Shown here piece by piece: positions 28,192-35,604 of a stretch of DNA of 64,000 bases (within the stretch, counting starts at the first letter, position 1; the number at the start of each line of letters is the position of its first letter). Both the position numbers and the translations under genes were made by a program. The DNA is from Sphingobacterium sp. HMA12. GTDB taxonomy: Bacteria > Bacteroidota > Bacteroidia > Sphingobacteriales > Sphingobacteriaceae. Below the pieces are notes generated by a model. It was given only the letters and a program-made list of their open reading frames with translations, ran no database searches and was not told the DNA's origin. The stretch spans positions 102,284-166,283 of the forward strand of contig NZ_BEYR01000009.1 of NCBI RefSeq assembly GCF_002933815.1, given 5' to 3'.

Positions 28192-28347
28192 ATGAACACG
28201 GCAATATTAGCTACCGAAGATCTTGAAGAAGTAAAATTCGCATCTTTCAATGGACCTGATGACGATGATGATGATTTCGATAACGATGATTTCGAAATTC
28301 CTGAAATTGAAGGATTGGATGACTTCGATGATGATGATGAATTTTAA
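28192..28347 (+). CDS. Small highly acidic protein, 51 residues
   Basis: An ATG-initiated ORF follows scpB after 153 bases of very AT-rich DNA. It encodes 51 residues with 16 Asp and 7 Glu but one Lys and no Arg. It starts MNTAILATEDLEEVKFASFN, followed by aspartate-rich clusters punctuated by Phe, and ends DDEF. A terminator hairpin lies 46 bases after its stop codon, which supports its being a real transcription unit. No signal peptide or known domain is seen. Metal binding or nucleic-acid mimicry could be imagined, but no function is assigned. Confidence 0.6.
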   Translation: MNTAILATEDLEEVKFASFNGPDDDDDDFDNDDFEIPEIEGLDDFDDDDEF

Positions 28348-28392
28348 TATTTAGTGCGATATAACACTACCTATTAAAACCAGAGAATCATT

Positions 28393-28438
28393 AAAAAAAA
28401 TAAGGCGTTCAATTTGATTGAACGCCTTATTTTTTTTA
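28393..28438. terminator. Bidirectional terminator between small acidic ORF and thioredoxin
   Basis: A TAAGGCGTTCAAT/ATTGAACGCCTTA stem with a 3-base loop is flanked by eight A on the left and a nine-base T run on the right. It serves the plus-strand small ORF and the minus-strand thioredoxin gene. Confidence 0.9.
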
Positions 28439-28449
28439 AGCCCACCAAT

Positions 28450-28746
28450 TTACTTCGCCTGGTCTATCAGCTTATGCAATTCCATTTTGGGGATCATCCC
28501 GCTTTGGCGCCACAGTTGTTGACCATTTTTAAATAAGATAAATGTAGGCACACCACTTACTTTATAAATGGAAGCGATTTTCGGATTTTTATCCACATCT
28601 ATCTTTATGATGGAAAGATCCTCCTGATAAAATTCTTTTACATCCTGTAATACCGGCGCCATCGTCTGGCATGGACCGCACCACGTCGCAAAAAAATCCA
28701 CTAAAACCAGCGAATTTGATTGAATAATCTGGTCAAAAGTTGCCAT
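28450..28746 (-). CDS. Thioredoxin family protein
   Basis: A 98-residue single-domain thioredoxin. The active site TWCGPCQTMAP gives Cys23 and Cys26, and the cis-proline loop SGVPTFILFKNGQ lies near residues 68-80. There is no signal peptide, so it acts in the cytoplasm as a disulfide reductant. It is the last gene of a three-gene minus-strand unit, only 2 bases after the rhodanese gene, which suggests sulfur or thiol chemistry shared with it. Confidence 0.93.
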   Translation of the reverse strand: MATFDQIIQSNSLVLVDFFATWCGPCQTMAPVLQDVKEFYQEDLSIIKIDVDKNPKIASIYKVSGVPTFILFKNGQQLWRQSGMIPKMELHKLIDQAK

Positions 28747-28748
28747 TA

Positions 28749-29480
28749 TTAATTCTCCTTTATTTCATCTTTCAATGCTTTATATCCACCCTGAATATTG
28801 CACACATTTTTAAATCCTTTTGCACGCAAGATAGACACGGCGACCGCACTGCGATAGCCCGATTGACAATGCACATACAATTGTGTACCATCTTTTTCCA
28901 GCGTTTCCCCAAAATTAGCGAAATCCGACAACGGAATGTTCATTGCATTGTCAATATGTCCTTTATCAAATTCTTTCTCCGTACGTACGTCCACAATATG
29001 ACCTGGATCTGATCTTTCTCCAAATTTCTGTGCTGTAAAGTTAACAACCGAATCTACTGATTCTCGCGCTTTCCATCGCTTCATGCCTCCCTCCAATACA
29101 CCAATCGCCGCAGTATACCCCAGTTGTACCAGACGTTCCCCCACTGCCGTAAGATCCTGCGGTTCTACCACAAGCAAAAGCTTTTGATTTCTATCCGGAA
29201 TGACTTCTGCCAAAAAGGTATCAAATGGACCTTTAAAACCAATGTTGATCGCTCCGGGAATAAATTCTTTTAAGAACTCATCAGCAGATCGCGTATCCAA
29301 AACAACCACATCAGCCTGAGCACGTAATTTTTTAAATTGCTTCAGGGAAAGTACAGGTAAGCCTGTTACAGTGTATTGGAGTTCCCCCTGTCCCGAATGT
29401 GATTTTGTTTGAGCGGGCAGAGTACTATTGCATGTCAAGATACCCCATATAAGCGTGGTTATTAAAACTCTGTTGTTCAT
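28749..29480 (-). CDS. Exported tandem rhodanese-domain protein
   Basis: A 243-residue protein with an N-terminal signal peptide (VLITTLIWGILT..LPAQ) and two rhodanese domains. The second, about residues 150-243, has the active-site Cys205 in VHCQSGYRSA. The first, about 43-140, keeps the fold (VVLDTRSADEFLKEFIPGAINI) but has VVEPQDLTAVG where the catalytic cysteine would be, so it is probably inactive. Rhodaneses carry sulfane sulfur; this one would act in the periplasm. It lies 8 bases after the GH25 gene and 2 before thioredoxin. Confidence 0.9.
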   Translation of the reverse strand: MNNRVLITTLIWGILTCNSTLPAQTKSHSGQGELQYTVTGLPVLSLKQFKKLRAQADVVVLDTRSADEFLKEFIPGAINIGFKGPFDTFLAEVIPDRNQKLLLVVEPQDLTAVGERLVQLGYTAAIGVLEGGMKRWKARESVDSVVNFTAQKFGERSDPGHIVDVRTEKEFDKGHIDNAMNIPLSDFANFGETLEKDGTQLYVHCQSGYRSAVAVSILRAKGFKNVCNIQGGYKALKDEIKEN

Positions 29481-29488
29481 CTTATTTA

Positions 29489-30337
29489 TTATTTAAAGGG
29501 AATAAGCAATTTTTCCAATTCCGTTATTTTTCCGTTGTAGATATTCAGATCGACATTTCCACGGATACCGTTTACTGTTCCTTTTTCCGAAAATTGCCAA
29601 AATGCCCAATGCTCTTTTGGATTTTCGATCCAAAAATTATAGTTCGCGATCCATAGGGTATAGTTCGCGAATTCTTTCTCTAAAAAATCACTGTAGAATT
29701 TATCTCCGGAATACAGGATGGGCTTGACTTTATAATGCACTTCCACCTCTTCGAGCCAACGTTTCAATCCTACTTTAAGGCTATCCATGGACTGTTGCTT
29801 CGGATGTTCCTCGATATCCAGTACCGGCGGAAGATCCCCCGGATGAAGCTTTACCTTACGGATGAAATTTTTGGCTTGCTTTACCGAATTTTCATTTGGT
29901 CGAAAGTAATGATATGCCCCCCTTAAGATTGCACGATTTTGTATTTTGGACCAATTCCGGCTAAATTTATCGTCTATCCCCTTCTCCCCCATTGTCGCAC
30001 GGATAAATACGAAATCTATTGGAAATTGATCGTTTATCGTATTCACTTTCTGCCAATCTATATCTTCCTGATAAGTCGAAACATCAATGCCAAACACCTT
30101 ATCATCATGCTTACTCATGATTTCGATATTACGGATATCATATTTAGCTTCCTTCGTTAACGCCTTATTTTTTGATGTCGCCACGCGGAAGTAATACATA
30201 ATCCCAGCTTTATAGTGCCATGCAACAAGACATAAGAGAAACATAAGCATCCCTGCGATCATCCAGATCCATCTGTTCTCTCGAGGCTCCCGCTTCTTTC
30301 TGCTGGTTTTTGTTTGTTTTGATTGCTGTTGCGCCAT
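29489..30337 (-). CDS. GH25 lysozyme-like muramidase, membrane anchored
   Basis: A 282-residue protein with a basic N-terminus and one transmembrane helix at about residues 23-41, placing the rest in the periplasm. The glycoside hydrolase family 25 domain starts FGIDVSTYQEDIDW (Asp85), continues FVFIRATMGEKGID, GAYHYFRP, and has the catalytic DIE in PPVLDIEEHP (Asp174, Glu176). It ends WAFWQFSEKGTVNGIRGNVDLNIYNG. GH25 enzymes cleave MurNAc-GlcNAc bonds in peptidoglycan. It is first in the run with rhodanese and thioredoxin. Confidence 0.93.
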   Translation of the reverse strand: MAQQQSKQTKTSRKKREPRENRWIWMIAGMLMFLLCLVAWHYKAGIMYYFRVATSKNKALTKEAKYDIRNIEIMSKHDDKVFGIDVSTYQEDIDWQKVNTINDQFPIDFVFIRATMGEKGIDDKFSRNWSKIQNRAILRGAYHYFRPNENSVKQAKNFIRKVKLHPGDLPPVLDIEEHPKQQSMDSLKVGLKRWLEEVEVHYKVKPILYSGDKFYSDFLEKEFANYTLWIANYNFWIENPKEHWAFWQFSEKGTVNGIRGNVDLNIYNGKITELEKLLIPFK

Positions 30338-30393
30338 ATGATGATGAAGTTACGGGAATCACAATTAACTCGCAAAGTTTTCGTAACAATTTA

Positions 30394-30401
30394 TATTTTT
30401 G
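30394..30401 (+). promoter_or_regulatory. -7 box directly in front of the first bestrophin gene
   Basis: TATTTTTG matches TAnnTTTG and ends four bases before the A of the ATG at 30405. Transcription could start at or very near the start codon. Confidence 0.4.
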
Positions 30402-30404
30402 TAT

Positions 30405-31289
30405 ATGATCGTATACAACCCTAAAGATTGGCTGTCAGCAACTTTCAAATTACATAAATCAGACACCTTCAAGAAGCTGCTACCCTTTCTTATTTTAATC
30501 GCTGTCTACTCTTGGGCCATCGCTTACCTTGAATTGGAATATCTCAAATTAAGCGAAAGGAGTTGGGTCAAAAATATTACCATTGTCCATAATCTCTTAG
30601 GTTTCGTTATCTCCTTATTGTTGGTATTTAGAACCAACACCGCTTATGACCGTTGGTGGGAGGCGCGCAAACAATGGGGTACATTGACTAATGTCAGCCG
30701 GGCTTTTGCCTATAAGCTCAATGCAATTCTTGATGAAGACGACAAGGTCAATCGCAGCTTCTTCCGAAAAAGTATCCCGCTTTTTGCTGAGACCTTATAT
30801 GACTTTTTACGGTCTGACTATACCAAGTTTATGCTGGATGAAAATGAACATCCTGAGCTGAAATCATTGGATAGCAAAAAGCATGGTCCAAATCAGGTTT
30901 CCAATATGATTTTTCAGAAGATAAACCAGCTCTATAAGGAGCGTATAGTCAGCGGAGATCAATTGATTATACTCAACGAGGAGATTGTGTCGATGACCAA
31001 TGTCTGTGGCGCATGTGAGCGGATTAAAAATACACCAATTCCCTTAGCCTACAGTGCATTTATTAAGAAGTTCATTATCTTTTATACGATGACACTACCT
31101 GTAGGCTACGTTTTCTCGATCGGATACTTTGTGGTTATTGCCGTTCCGTTCATCCTATATGTACTCGCTTCACTGGAATTAATCGGGGAGTCCATCGAGG
31201 AGCCTTTTGGCATAGACCAGGACGACCTACCGATTGACAAAATCGCGGCTAATATAAAAAAACACTGCCACGAGATTATTCCGGCGTAG
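30405..31289 (+). CDS. Bestrophin/RFP-TM family membrane protein
   Basis: A 294-residue inner membrane protein of the bestrophin-like family (YneE). The conserved segment GFVISLLLVFRTNTAYDRWWEARKQWGTLTNVSRAF is near residues 65-100, with hydrophobic helices around 25-45 and near 220-255. The C-terminal LELIGESIEEPFGIDQDDLPIDKI is characteristic. Bacterial bestrophins form pentameric ion channels; selectivity is not readable here. The ATG at 30405 is preferred over a TTG two codons earlier. The gene is divergent from the GH25 operon. Confidence 0.92.
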   Translation: MIVYNPKDWLSATFKLHKSDTFKKLLPFLILIAVYSWAIAYLELEYLKLSERSWVKNITIVHNLLGFVISLLLVFRTNTAYDRWWEARKQWGTLTNVSRAFAYKLNAILDEDDKVNRSFFRKSIPLFAETLYDFLRSDYTKFMLDENEHPELKSLDSKKHGPNQVSNMIFQKINQLYKERIVSGDQLIILNEEIVSMTNVCGACERIKNTPIPLAYSAFIKKFIIFYTMTLPVGYVFSIGYFVVIAVPFILYVLASLELIGESIEEPFGIDQDDLPIDKIAANIKKHCHEIIPA

Positions 31290-31347
31290 TATTTTGAAAA
31301 TAATCTAGCTCATTTTCAAACCATAAGACATCATTGCAAAAATAAGT

Positions 31348-31378
31348 TTTGCAAATCTATACAGAATTTCTACTTTTG
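31348..31378 (+). promoter_or_regulatory. Promoter of first tRNA-Ser
   Basis: TTTG at 31348-31351, a 19-base spacer, and TACTTTTG at 31371-31378 match the Bacteroidota -33/-7 consensus. The mature tRNA starts four bases after the -7 box. Confidence 0.8.
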
Positions 31379-31382
31379 TCGC

Positions 31383-31467
31383 GGAGAGTTGGCAGAGTGG
31401 TCGAATGCGGCGGTCTTGAAAACCGTTAACTGTCACAGGTTCGGGGGTTCGAATCCCTCACTCTCCG
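31383..31467 (+). tRNA. tRNA-Ser(TGA), copy 1
   Basis: An 85-nt tRNA with acceptor stem GGAGAGT/ACTCTCC and discriminator G. The anticodon loop CTTGAAA gives anticodon TGA (serine, reading UCN codons). A long variable arm follows, typical of tRNA-Ser, and the T-loop is GGTTCGAATCC. CCA is not fully encoded (the genome continues CAT). The sequence is identical to copy 2 at 31798. Confidence 0.97.
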
Positions 31468-31470
31468 CAT

Positions 31471-31500
31471 AAAAAGCCTTTCAGCAATGAAAGGCTTTTT
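31471..31500 (+). terminator. Terminator of first tRNA-Ser
   Basis: AAAAAGCCTTTCA pairs with TGAAAGGCTTTTT around the loop GCAA, starting three bases after the tRNA region. Confidence 0.9.
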
Positions 31501-31762
31501 CCGTTCTATATGGATTCGAACCAGAAGGGCTTGCCGGGGGGTCGAAAAATGAGCCACATTCTTTATCATAAATAAATCCCAACAGGAATTTCATCCACTA
31601 TTTTTTATCGTTGATATTATCCGGCTGGAAAGTACTGATTTATGTAAAAAAAAGTTTTGATGATCTAAATAAGCTATTAAAAATAACAACCTGATATACA
31701 ATCATATTCCCATAACAAACCAACCATATAGCATATTAAACAAAGAAAAATGCAAAATAAGT

Positions 31763-31793
31763 TTTGTAAATCTGCTCAGAATTTCTACTTTTG
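31763..31793 (+). promoter_or_regulatory. Promoter of second tRNA-Ser
   Basis: TTTG at 31763-31766, a 19-base spacer and TACTTTTG at 31786-31793, with the same geometry as copy 1. Confidence 0.8.
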
Positions 31794-31797
31794 TCGC

Positions 31798-31882
31798 GGA
31801 GAGTTGGCAGAGTGGTCGAATGCGGCGGTCTTGAAAACCGTTAACTGTCACAGGTTCGGGGGTTCGAATCCCTCACTCTCCG
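31798..31882 (+). tRNA. tRNA-Ser(TGA), copy 2
   Basis: An 85-nt gene identical to copy 1: acceptor GGAGAGT/ACTCTCC, anticodon TGA, long variable arm, discriminator G. It has its own promoter and terminator. Confidence 0.97.
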
Positions 31883-31885
31883 CAT

Positions 31886-31915
31886 AAAAAGCCTTTCAGC
31901 AATGAAAGGCTTTTT
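31886..31915 (+). terminator. Terminator of second tRNA-Ser
   Basis: The same AAAAAGCCTTTCA/TGAAAGGCTTTTT hairpin as copy 1. Confidence 0.9.
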
Positions 31916-32196
31916 CCGTTCTGTAAGTATTGGAACTAGACGGGCTGGCCGGAGTTGAAACAAATATGTATTCAGCACATTTCGACTAATTGAATATTTG
32001 TTCCACAGGTGGAATAGAGCAATGTTCTGATGCTTGATATTTCATTTGAATAAAATATCAATTTCCCTTTCTTAGCTAATTTATCGATATCCCTGTTCGT
32101 TTCCTAACGTTTTTTACCAAACAACAGAACTTAAGAAAATATCAGAAAGAGTTTTTATAGCGAAACATAATTCCCCAATAGGACAGGCACCGTAAG

Positions 32197-32715
32197 CTAC
32201 AAATCAAAGAGTTTCGGAGTCCGATCTTTCATTTCCAGATCAATAAGAATAGATTTATTTTTTAGTCCACCAGCGAAACCAACGAGTTTACCCGATCCAC
32301 CTATGATCCGATGACAGGGCACAATAATAGATACTGGATTCCTGTTCAATGCGCCACCGACAGCCCTTACGGCTTTTATATCACCCAGCTGACGCGCCAG
32401 ATCTCCATAGCTTTTTGTGTGACCATAGGGAATGGTCAACAAAGCATCCCACACTTTGCGTTGAAAGGGAGTTCCCTGCATATCCAGCGGCAGGTCAAAA
32501 ATAGTACGTTTGCGATCAAAATACTCTAAAAGCTGTCGCTGAGCGAGCAAAAGTAATGGCGCATGGTCATCTCTATCCGGCTTAGATAATCTTGTCCGAG
32601 TATAATTTTCAGCTTCCCACAATACAGCAGTAAGACCACGCATGGTTGCCACAAGCCTTATGTTGCCTACAGGCGATGCAATATCGGTATAGACAAGTCT
32701 ATTATCCTGATCCAT
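32197..32715 (-). CDS. ogt: Methylated-DNA--protein-cysteine methyltransferase
   Basis: A 172-residue DNA repair protein. The acceptor-cysteine motif is IIVPCHRIIGGSGKLVGFAGGL near residue 132, preceded by the recognition-helix segment TPFQRKVWDALLTIPYGHTKSYGDLA and VRAVGGALNRNP. It removes O6-alkyl groups from guanine by irreversible transfer to its own cysteine. No Ada regulatory domain is attached. It stands alone on the minus strand after a noncoding stretch of about 280 bases beyond the second tRNA, in which nothing else was seen. Confidence 0.93.
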   Translation of the reverse strand: MDQDNRLVYTDIASPVGNIRLVATMRGLTAVLWEAENYTRTRLSKPDRDDHAPLLLLAQRQLLEYFDRKRTIFDLPLDMQGTPFQRKVWDALLTIPYGHTKSYGDLARQLGDIKAVRAVGGALNRNPVSIIVPCHRIIGGSGKLVGFAGGLKNKSILIDLEMKDRTPKLFDL

Positions 32716-32777
32716 ATTTTTTTATTGGTAAGTTACTAATCTTTTTTATATCATTTCCCGCAATAGCAATCCCATAA

Positions 32778-33101
32778 TATAAATATCGCATTCTACACCT
32801 TGACAAACATGATTCTGTAATCAACCTCAGCCATCAAACCACGTTCACCACTAAGAATGGCATGAAGCTTGGACTTTGCTGGATGCAGGATCAGGAAAAA
32901 AATGGTTTACCCTTTATTATGCATACAGGTTGTGACGGAGCAGGATTCACAGCATTATGTTATATTTATCCGACCAAGCAAACTGGTATTGTACTTTTGG
33001 TAAATAACGGAAACGGAGAAGATAAATTATCGACCCTAAAAGATAATATCATTACAAAATTGCTCGCAAATCCGGCACCATCGAATTATAACCCATTGTA
33101 A
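32778..33101 (+). pseudogene. C-terminal remnant of a beta-lactamase-fold serine hydrolase
   Basis: An open frame of about 107 codons matches only the C-terminal end of class C beta-lactamase/serine hydrolase proteins: KNGMKLGLCWM, then FIMHTGCDGAGFTALCYIYP, where HTG is the third catalytic motif region, then GIVLLVNNGNGED. The SxxK and YxN motifs are missing, and a stop codon lies just upstream of the frame (32775), so this is a broken gene. An ATG at 32862 could start a short peptide but is unlikely to give an enzyme. The fragment is followed by exbD. Confidence 0.7.
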
Positions 33102-33227
33102 TCAAACACAATAAAGAAAGTCGTATGGAAAAACAGCTTATTTTGTCAAAAAAACTATGGAATAGTTCCCTCTTGGGCATCATATTCATGAGTATGAACG
33201 AGAGTTATAACCTAAAGACCAAGCATC

Positions 33228-33764
33228 ATGGCAGAATTAAACCAAAAAACACAGGAAAGCGGAAAGAAAAAAATTAGAAGCCGGAAAATGGCTCCAAAGG
33301 TGGATCTGACAGCGATGGTAGATCTTGCCTTCCTTCTGATTACCTTTTTCATGCTGACGACAACCCTAAATAAGCCTGCGGCAATGGATATTGCCATGCC
33401 GGACAAAACAAAAGACGATGTGGATAGTCCGGTCTTTATTGATGAAAACCGGACAGCAACCCTGATCCTTGGCGATGGAAAATTTATGTGGTATCACGGT
33501 GACTTTAAGAAACCCATTGCTTCATCTGAAAAACCAGCCGATATAGAAAAAACATTGGCACAGGTCGTCGCACAGCTCAAAGGGAAGATCAGTACCATAC
33601 CCAATACGAAAGATATGATTGTCCTGATCAAACCGAGCAAAGAAGCACGGACGAAAGACGTCATCCGAACGATTGACGAGCTCAAACATCAGAACATTAC
33701 CCGTTATGTCATCGGTAAAACTCAAGACGAAGAGGAAAAGCAATTATTGGCATCCATACAATAA
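33228..33764 (+). CDS. ExbD/TolR-family biopolymer transport protein
   Basis: A 178-residue protein with a basic cytoplasmic N-terminus (KKKIRSRKMAPKVDLTAMVD), one transmembrane helix (LAFLLITFFMLTTTL, about residues 34-48) and a periplasmic domain. The conserved Asp in VDLTAMVDLAFLL is the proton-path residue. ExbD works with ExbB and TonB to energise outer membrane transporters. Neither partner gene is adjacent, so this copy is an orphan that would use components made elsewhere. Gene neighbours are the hydrolase remnant and a convergent secreted protein. Confidence 0.92.
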   Translation: MAELNQKTQESGKKKIRSRKMAPKVDLTAMVDLAFLLITFFMLTTTLNKPAAMDIAMPDKTKDDVDSPVFIDENRTATLILGDGKFMWYHGDFKKPIASSEKPADIEKTLAQVVAQLKGKISTIPNTKDMIVLIKPSKEARTKDVIRTIDELKHQNITRYVIGKTQDEEEKQLLASIQ

Positions 33765-33861
33765 AGACTCCCAGCGATCAAAAGTTTATTTACTACAATA
33801 ACCAGTCTGAGCAGTCTTTATCTTTTGAAGCGAGATGGCAAGCATATGGACTATGCAATAA

Positions 33862-33894
33862 AACAGGGCTATCAAAAAAATGGACAGCCCTGTT
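33862..33894. terminator. Hairpin between convergent exbD and secreted protein gene
   Basis: AACAGGGCT and AGCCCTGTT form a 9-bp stem with a 15-base loop, between the two stop codons. No strong T run follows, so termination is probable rather than certain. Confidence 0.5.
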
Positions 33895-33918
33895 CGATAT
33901 AATTCCAACAATACTAAA

Positions 33919-34485
33919 TTATCTTTTGTCCAGGTTTTGCCAGTAACGTTCCGCATTTTCTTTCACTTCCGCGGGCAAAGAAGCATAATTATCCGAATAC
34001 GTGGTTTTCTCGTACCCGTCCTCCGCCTCTGCTCGCATACGGTAAAATTGTCCTTTGTATAAAATCAGGGCAATACAGCTCAGCTGCTTTTCGACATTAT
34101 CCTTCGGATGTCTGGAATAAATAAACACCGCATCCAGTTTTCCGTCTTTGTCTGCATCAAAAAAAGCTTTTCGGGATTCCCAGACGGAAGTAATAATACC
34201 ATCTTCCTGAATAACCTCTTCTACTATTGGCACCCACATGCCATCGATTCGTTGAAATTGCTGCGCGTATAGTTTATCCGGATCTGCTCCGCGTTCCTCT
34301 TTTGAAAAAATAATATAATTATCTTCCTTTTCGGTCTGAATATGCTCAACCTGCAACACCCGTTTGCCTTTAAACGGAAAGCCCGACGATTGAAAGTTTT
34401 CTTTATTGACCGTAATATCGGTGATCTGTGCCTGCGCGACGGAGCATCCCAGCAGCAGCAGGACAAAAAAAGTGTATTTTCCCAT
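33919..34485 (-). CDS. Secreted protein of unknown function
   Basis: A 188-residue protein with an N-terminal signal peptide (YTFFVLLLLGCSVAQAQ). The mature part contains a DADKDGKLDAVFIY segment that resembles a calcium-binding DxDxDG loop, and otherwise beta-rich sequence (YNIIF-, GMWVPIVEEVIQEDG). It ends YWQNLDKR. I do not recognise the family. It is monocistronic and divergent from the truncated haemoglobin. Periplasmic or surface location follows from the signal peptide. Confidence 0.75.
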   Translation of the reverse strand: MGKYTFFVLLLLGCSVAQAQITDITVNKENFQSSGFPFKGKRVLQVEHIQTEKEDNYIIFSKEERGADPDKLYAQQFQRIDGMWVPIVEEVIQEDGIITSVWESRKAFFDADKDGKLDAVFIYSRHPKDNVEKQLSCIALILYKGQFYRMRAEAEDGYEKTTYSDNYASLPAEVKENAERYWQNLDKR

Positions 34486-34665
34486 CTGTTTTTCCCTAAA
34501 TGTGCATTCAAATTACTGACAATAAAAGAAAAATCCAATATTTTTAACAGGCTTCTTTACATCAGCCTGATTCTTTTCTCCATTATTCTGTTTAAATTTA
34601 ACCTATTATACCGTGGGGCAGCTACAGTTAAGGTATCCGCTTCACAAAGCTATACACGTATTCCC

Positions 34666-35058
34666 ATGAAGCAGGATATCCAGACCATTGCCGACATCAA
34701 AATATTAGTCGATCAGTTTTACGGCACTGTCCGTCAGGACAGTCTTCTTGGACCAATTTTTCAGGAACGCATCCAGGACAGATGGGCCCAACATCTGGAA
34801 AAGATGTATCGCTTTTGGCAGACCATCCTTCTGGATGAACATACCTACTTTGGTAGCCCATTTCCACCTCATATTCCCTTACCGATCGAAGCAAAGCATT
34901 TCGACCAATGGCTTCTGTTATTTGAAGCGACTGTAGATCGCCTGTACAAAGGCGAAAAAGCCGAAGAAGCGAAATGGCGTGCACAAAAAATGGCACAGAT
35001 GTTCCAGTTCAAAAAAGAATATTTCAATACCAATCCTAAAAAGAAGCCTTTATTATAA
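34666..35058 (+). CDS. Group III truncated haemoglobin
   Basis: A 130-residue globin beginning MKQDIQTIADIKILVDQFYGTVRQD. The pattern IFQERIQDRWAQHLEKMYRFWQTIL, then YFGSPFPPHIPLPIEAKHFDQWLLLF, is that of group III truncated haemoglobins: the His in LPIEAKHFDQW is the likely proximal haem ligand and the Phe-Tyr in helix B is conserved. Such proteins bind oxygen or nitric oxide, and roles in NO or microaerobic metabolism are proposed. The start at 34666 is chosen because longer frames run back into the divergent gene. Alone on its strand. Confidence 0.9.
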   Translation: MKQDIQTIADIKILVDQFYGTVRQDSLLGPIFQERIQDRWAQHLEKMYRFWQTILLDEHTYFGSPFPPHIPLPIEAKHFDQWLLLFEATVDRLYKGEKAEEAKWRAQKMAQMFQFKKEYFNTNPKKKPLL

Positions 35059-35193
35059 AAAAGCCTTCGCGATATTTAGGTCCTCTCCCGCCAATTTTTT
35101 GCCATTAAAAAAGGCTGCCCACGGCAAACAACACAAATAAAATACTCAAAATCAACAAAATAAACAATAAAATAGATTTTTAACACTTTTTAA

Positions 35194-35229
35194 TTCTACA
35201 CAATGTAGAATATATTCTATATTTGTAGT
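35194..35229. promoter_or_regulatory. BlaI-type operator(s) and -7 box before blaI
   Basis: TTCTACA-CAA-TGTAGAA (35194-35210) is a perfect 7-bp inverted repeat of the TACA..TGTA type bound by BlaI/MecI repressors. A weaker copy, CTATA-TT-TGTAG, follows at 35217-35228 and overlaps a TATATTTG -7 box (35218-35225). The box ends five bases before the ATG. Autorepression by the encoded BlaI protein is the natural reading. Confidence 0.7.
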
Positions 35230-35604
35230 ATGAATAAATTATCAGCGACTGAGGAACAATTAATGGGGTATATCTGGGACATGAAAAAAGCCTTTATGAA
35301 GGATCTTATGGAAGCCTATCCTGAACCCAAACCTGCTCCGACAACTATTGCGACGTTATTAAAACGAATGACTGAAAAAGGCGCCATATCTTATGTGCTA
35401 TACGGCAATTCAAGAGAGTACTACCCTTTGTTTGACAAGGATAGTTATTATCTCGCTCACGTCAATGATATCGTTGAAACGTATTTTGATAATTCGGCTT
35501 TAAAATTTGCTTCTTTTTTCACCAAACAATCGCAGTTGAACAGGGAGCAACTGGAAGAGCTGAAAAAAATAATTGATTCGGAAATTAAAAACAAAGCGAC
35601 ATGA
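35230..35604 (+). CDS. BlaI/MecI/CopY-family transcriptional repressor
   Basis: A 124-residue winged-helix repressor. It begins LSATEEQLMGYIWDMKKAFMKDLMEAYP, with the recognition region PTTIATLLKRMTEKGAISYVLYGNSREYYPL at about 38-68, followed by a helical dimerisation tail. Family members bind TACA-NN-TGTA operators and are cleaved or released when the partner M56 sensor protease senses a signal. The stop codon overlaps the ATG of the M56 gene by 4 bases (ATGA), so the two are translationally coupled. Confidence 0.93.
   Translation: MNKLSATEEQLMGYIWDMKKAFMKDLMEAYPEPKPAPTTIATLLKRMTEKGAISYVLYGNSREYYPLFDKDSYYLAHVNDIVETYFDNSALKFASFFTKQSQLNREQLEELKKIIDSEIKNKAT

Larger units (their letters stand above)
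31335..31507 (+). repeat. Direct repeat unit 1 (promoter, tRNA-Ser, terminator)
   Basis: From TGCAAAA to CCGTTCT this unit recurs, with a few changes before the tRNA, at about 31751-31922. Similarity fades after the terminator. The whole transcription unit was therefore duplicated, not only the tRNA. Confidence 0.85.
31751..31922 (+). repeat. Direct repeat unit 2 (promoter, tRNA-Ser, terminator)
   Basis: The second copy of the unit at 31335-31507. Differences are mainly in the promoter spacer (GTAAATCTGCTC against GCAAATCTATAC). The tRNA and terminator portions are identical. Confidence 0.85.

Noticed and set aside
31383..31467. tRNA-Ser as an integration site for a genomic island
   Set aside because: The second copy is a full duplication with promoter and terminator; no integrase or att-type partial repeat was found beyond it.
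33125..33228. Plus-strand frame just before exbD (starts MEKQLILSKKLWN)
   Set aside because: It overlaps the exbD start in another frame and has no family resemblance; the exbD start is well supported.
34342..34665. Upstream extension of the truncated haemoglobin frame
   Set aside because: The extension overlaps the divergent secreted-protein gene and lacks globin sequence; the ATG at 34666 matches family starts.
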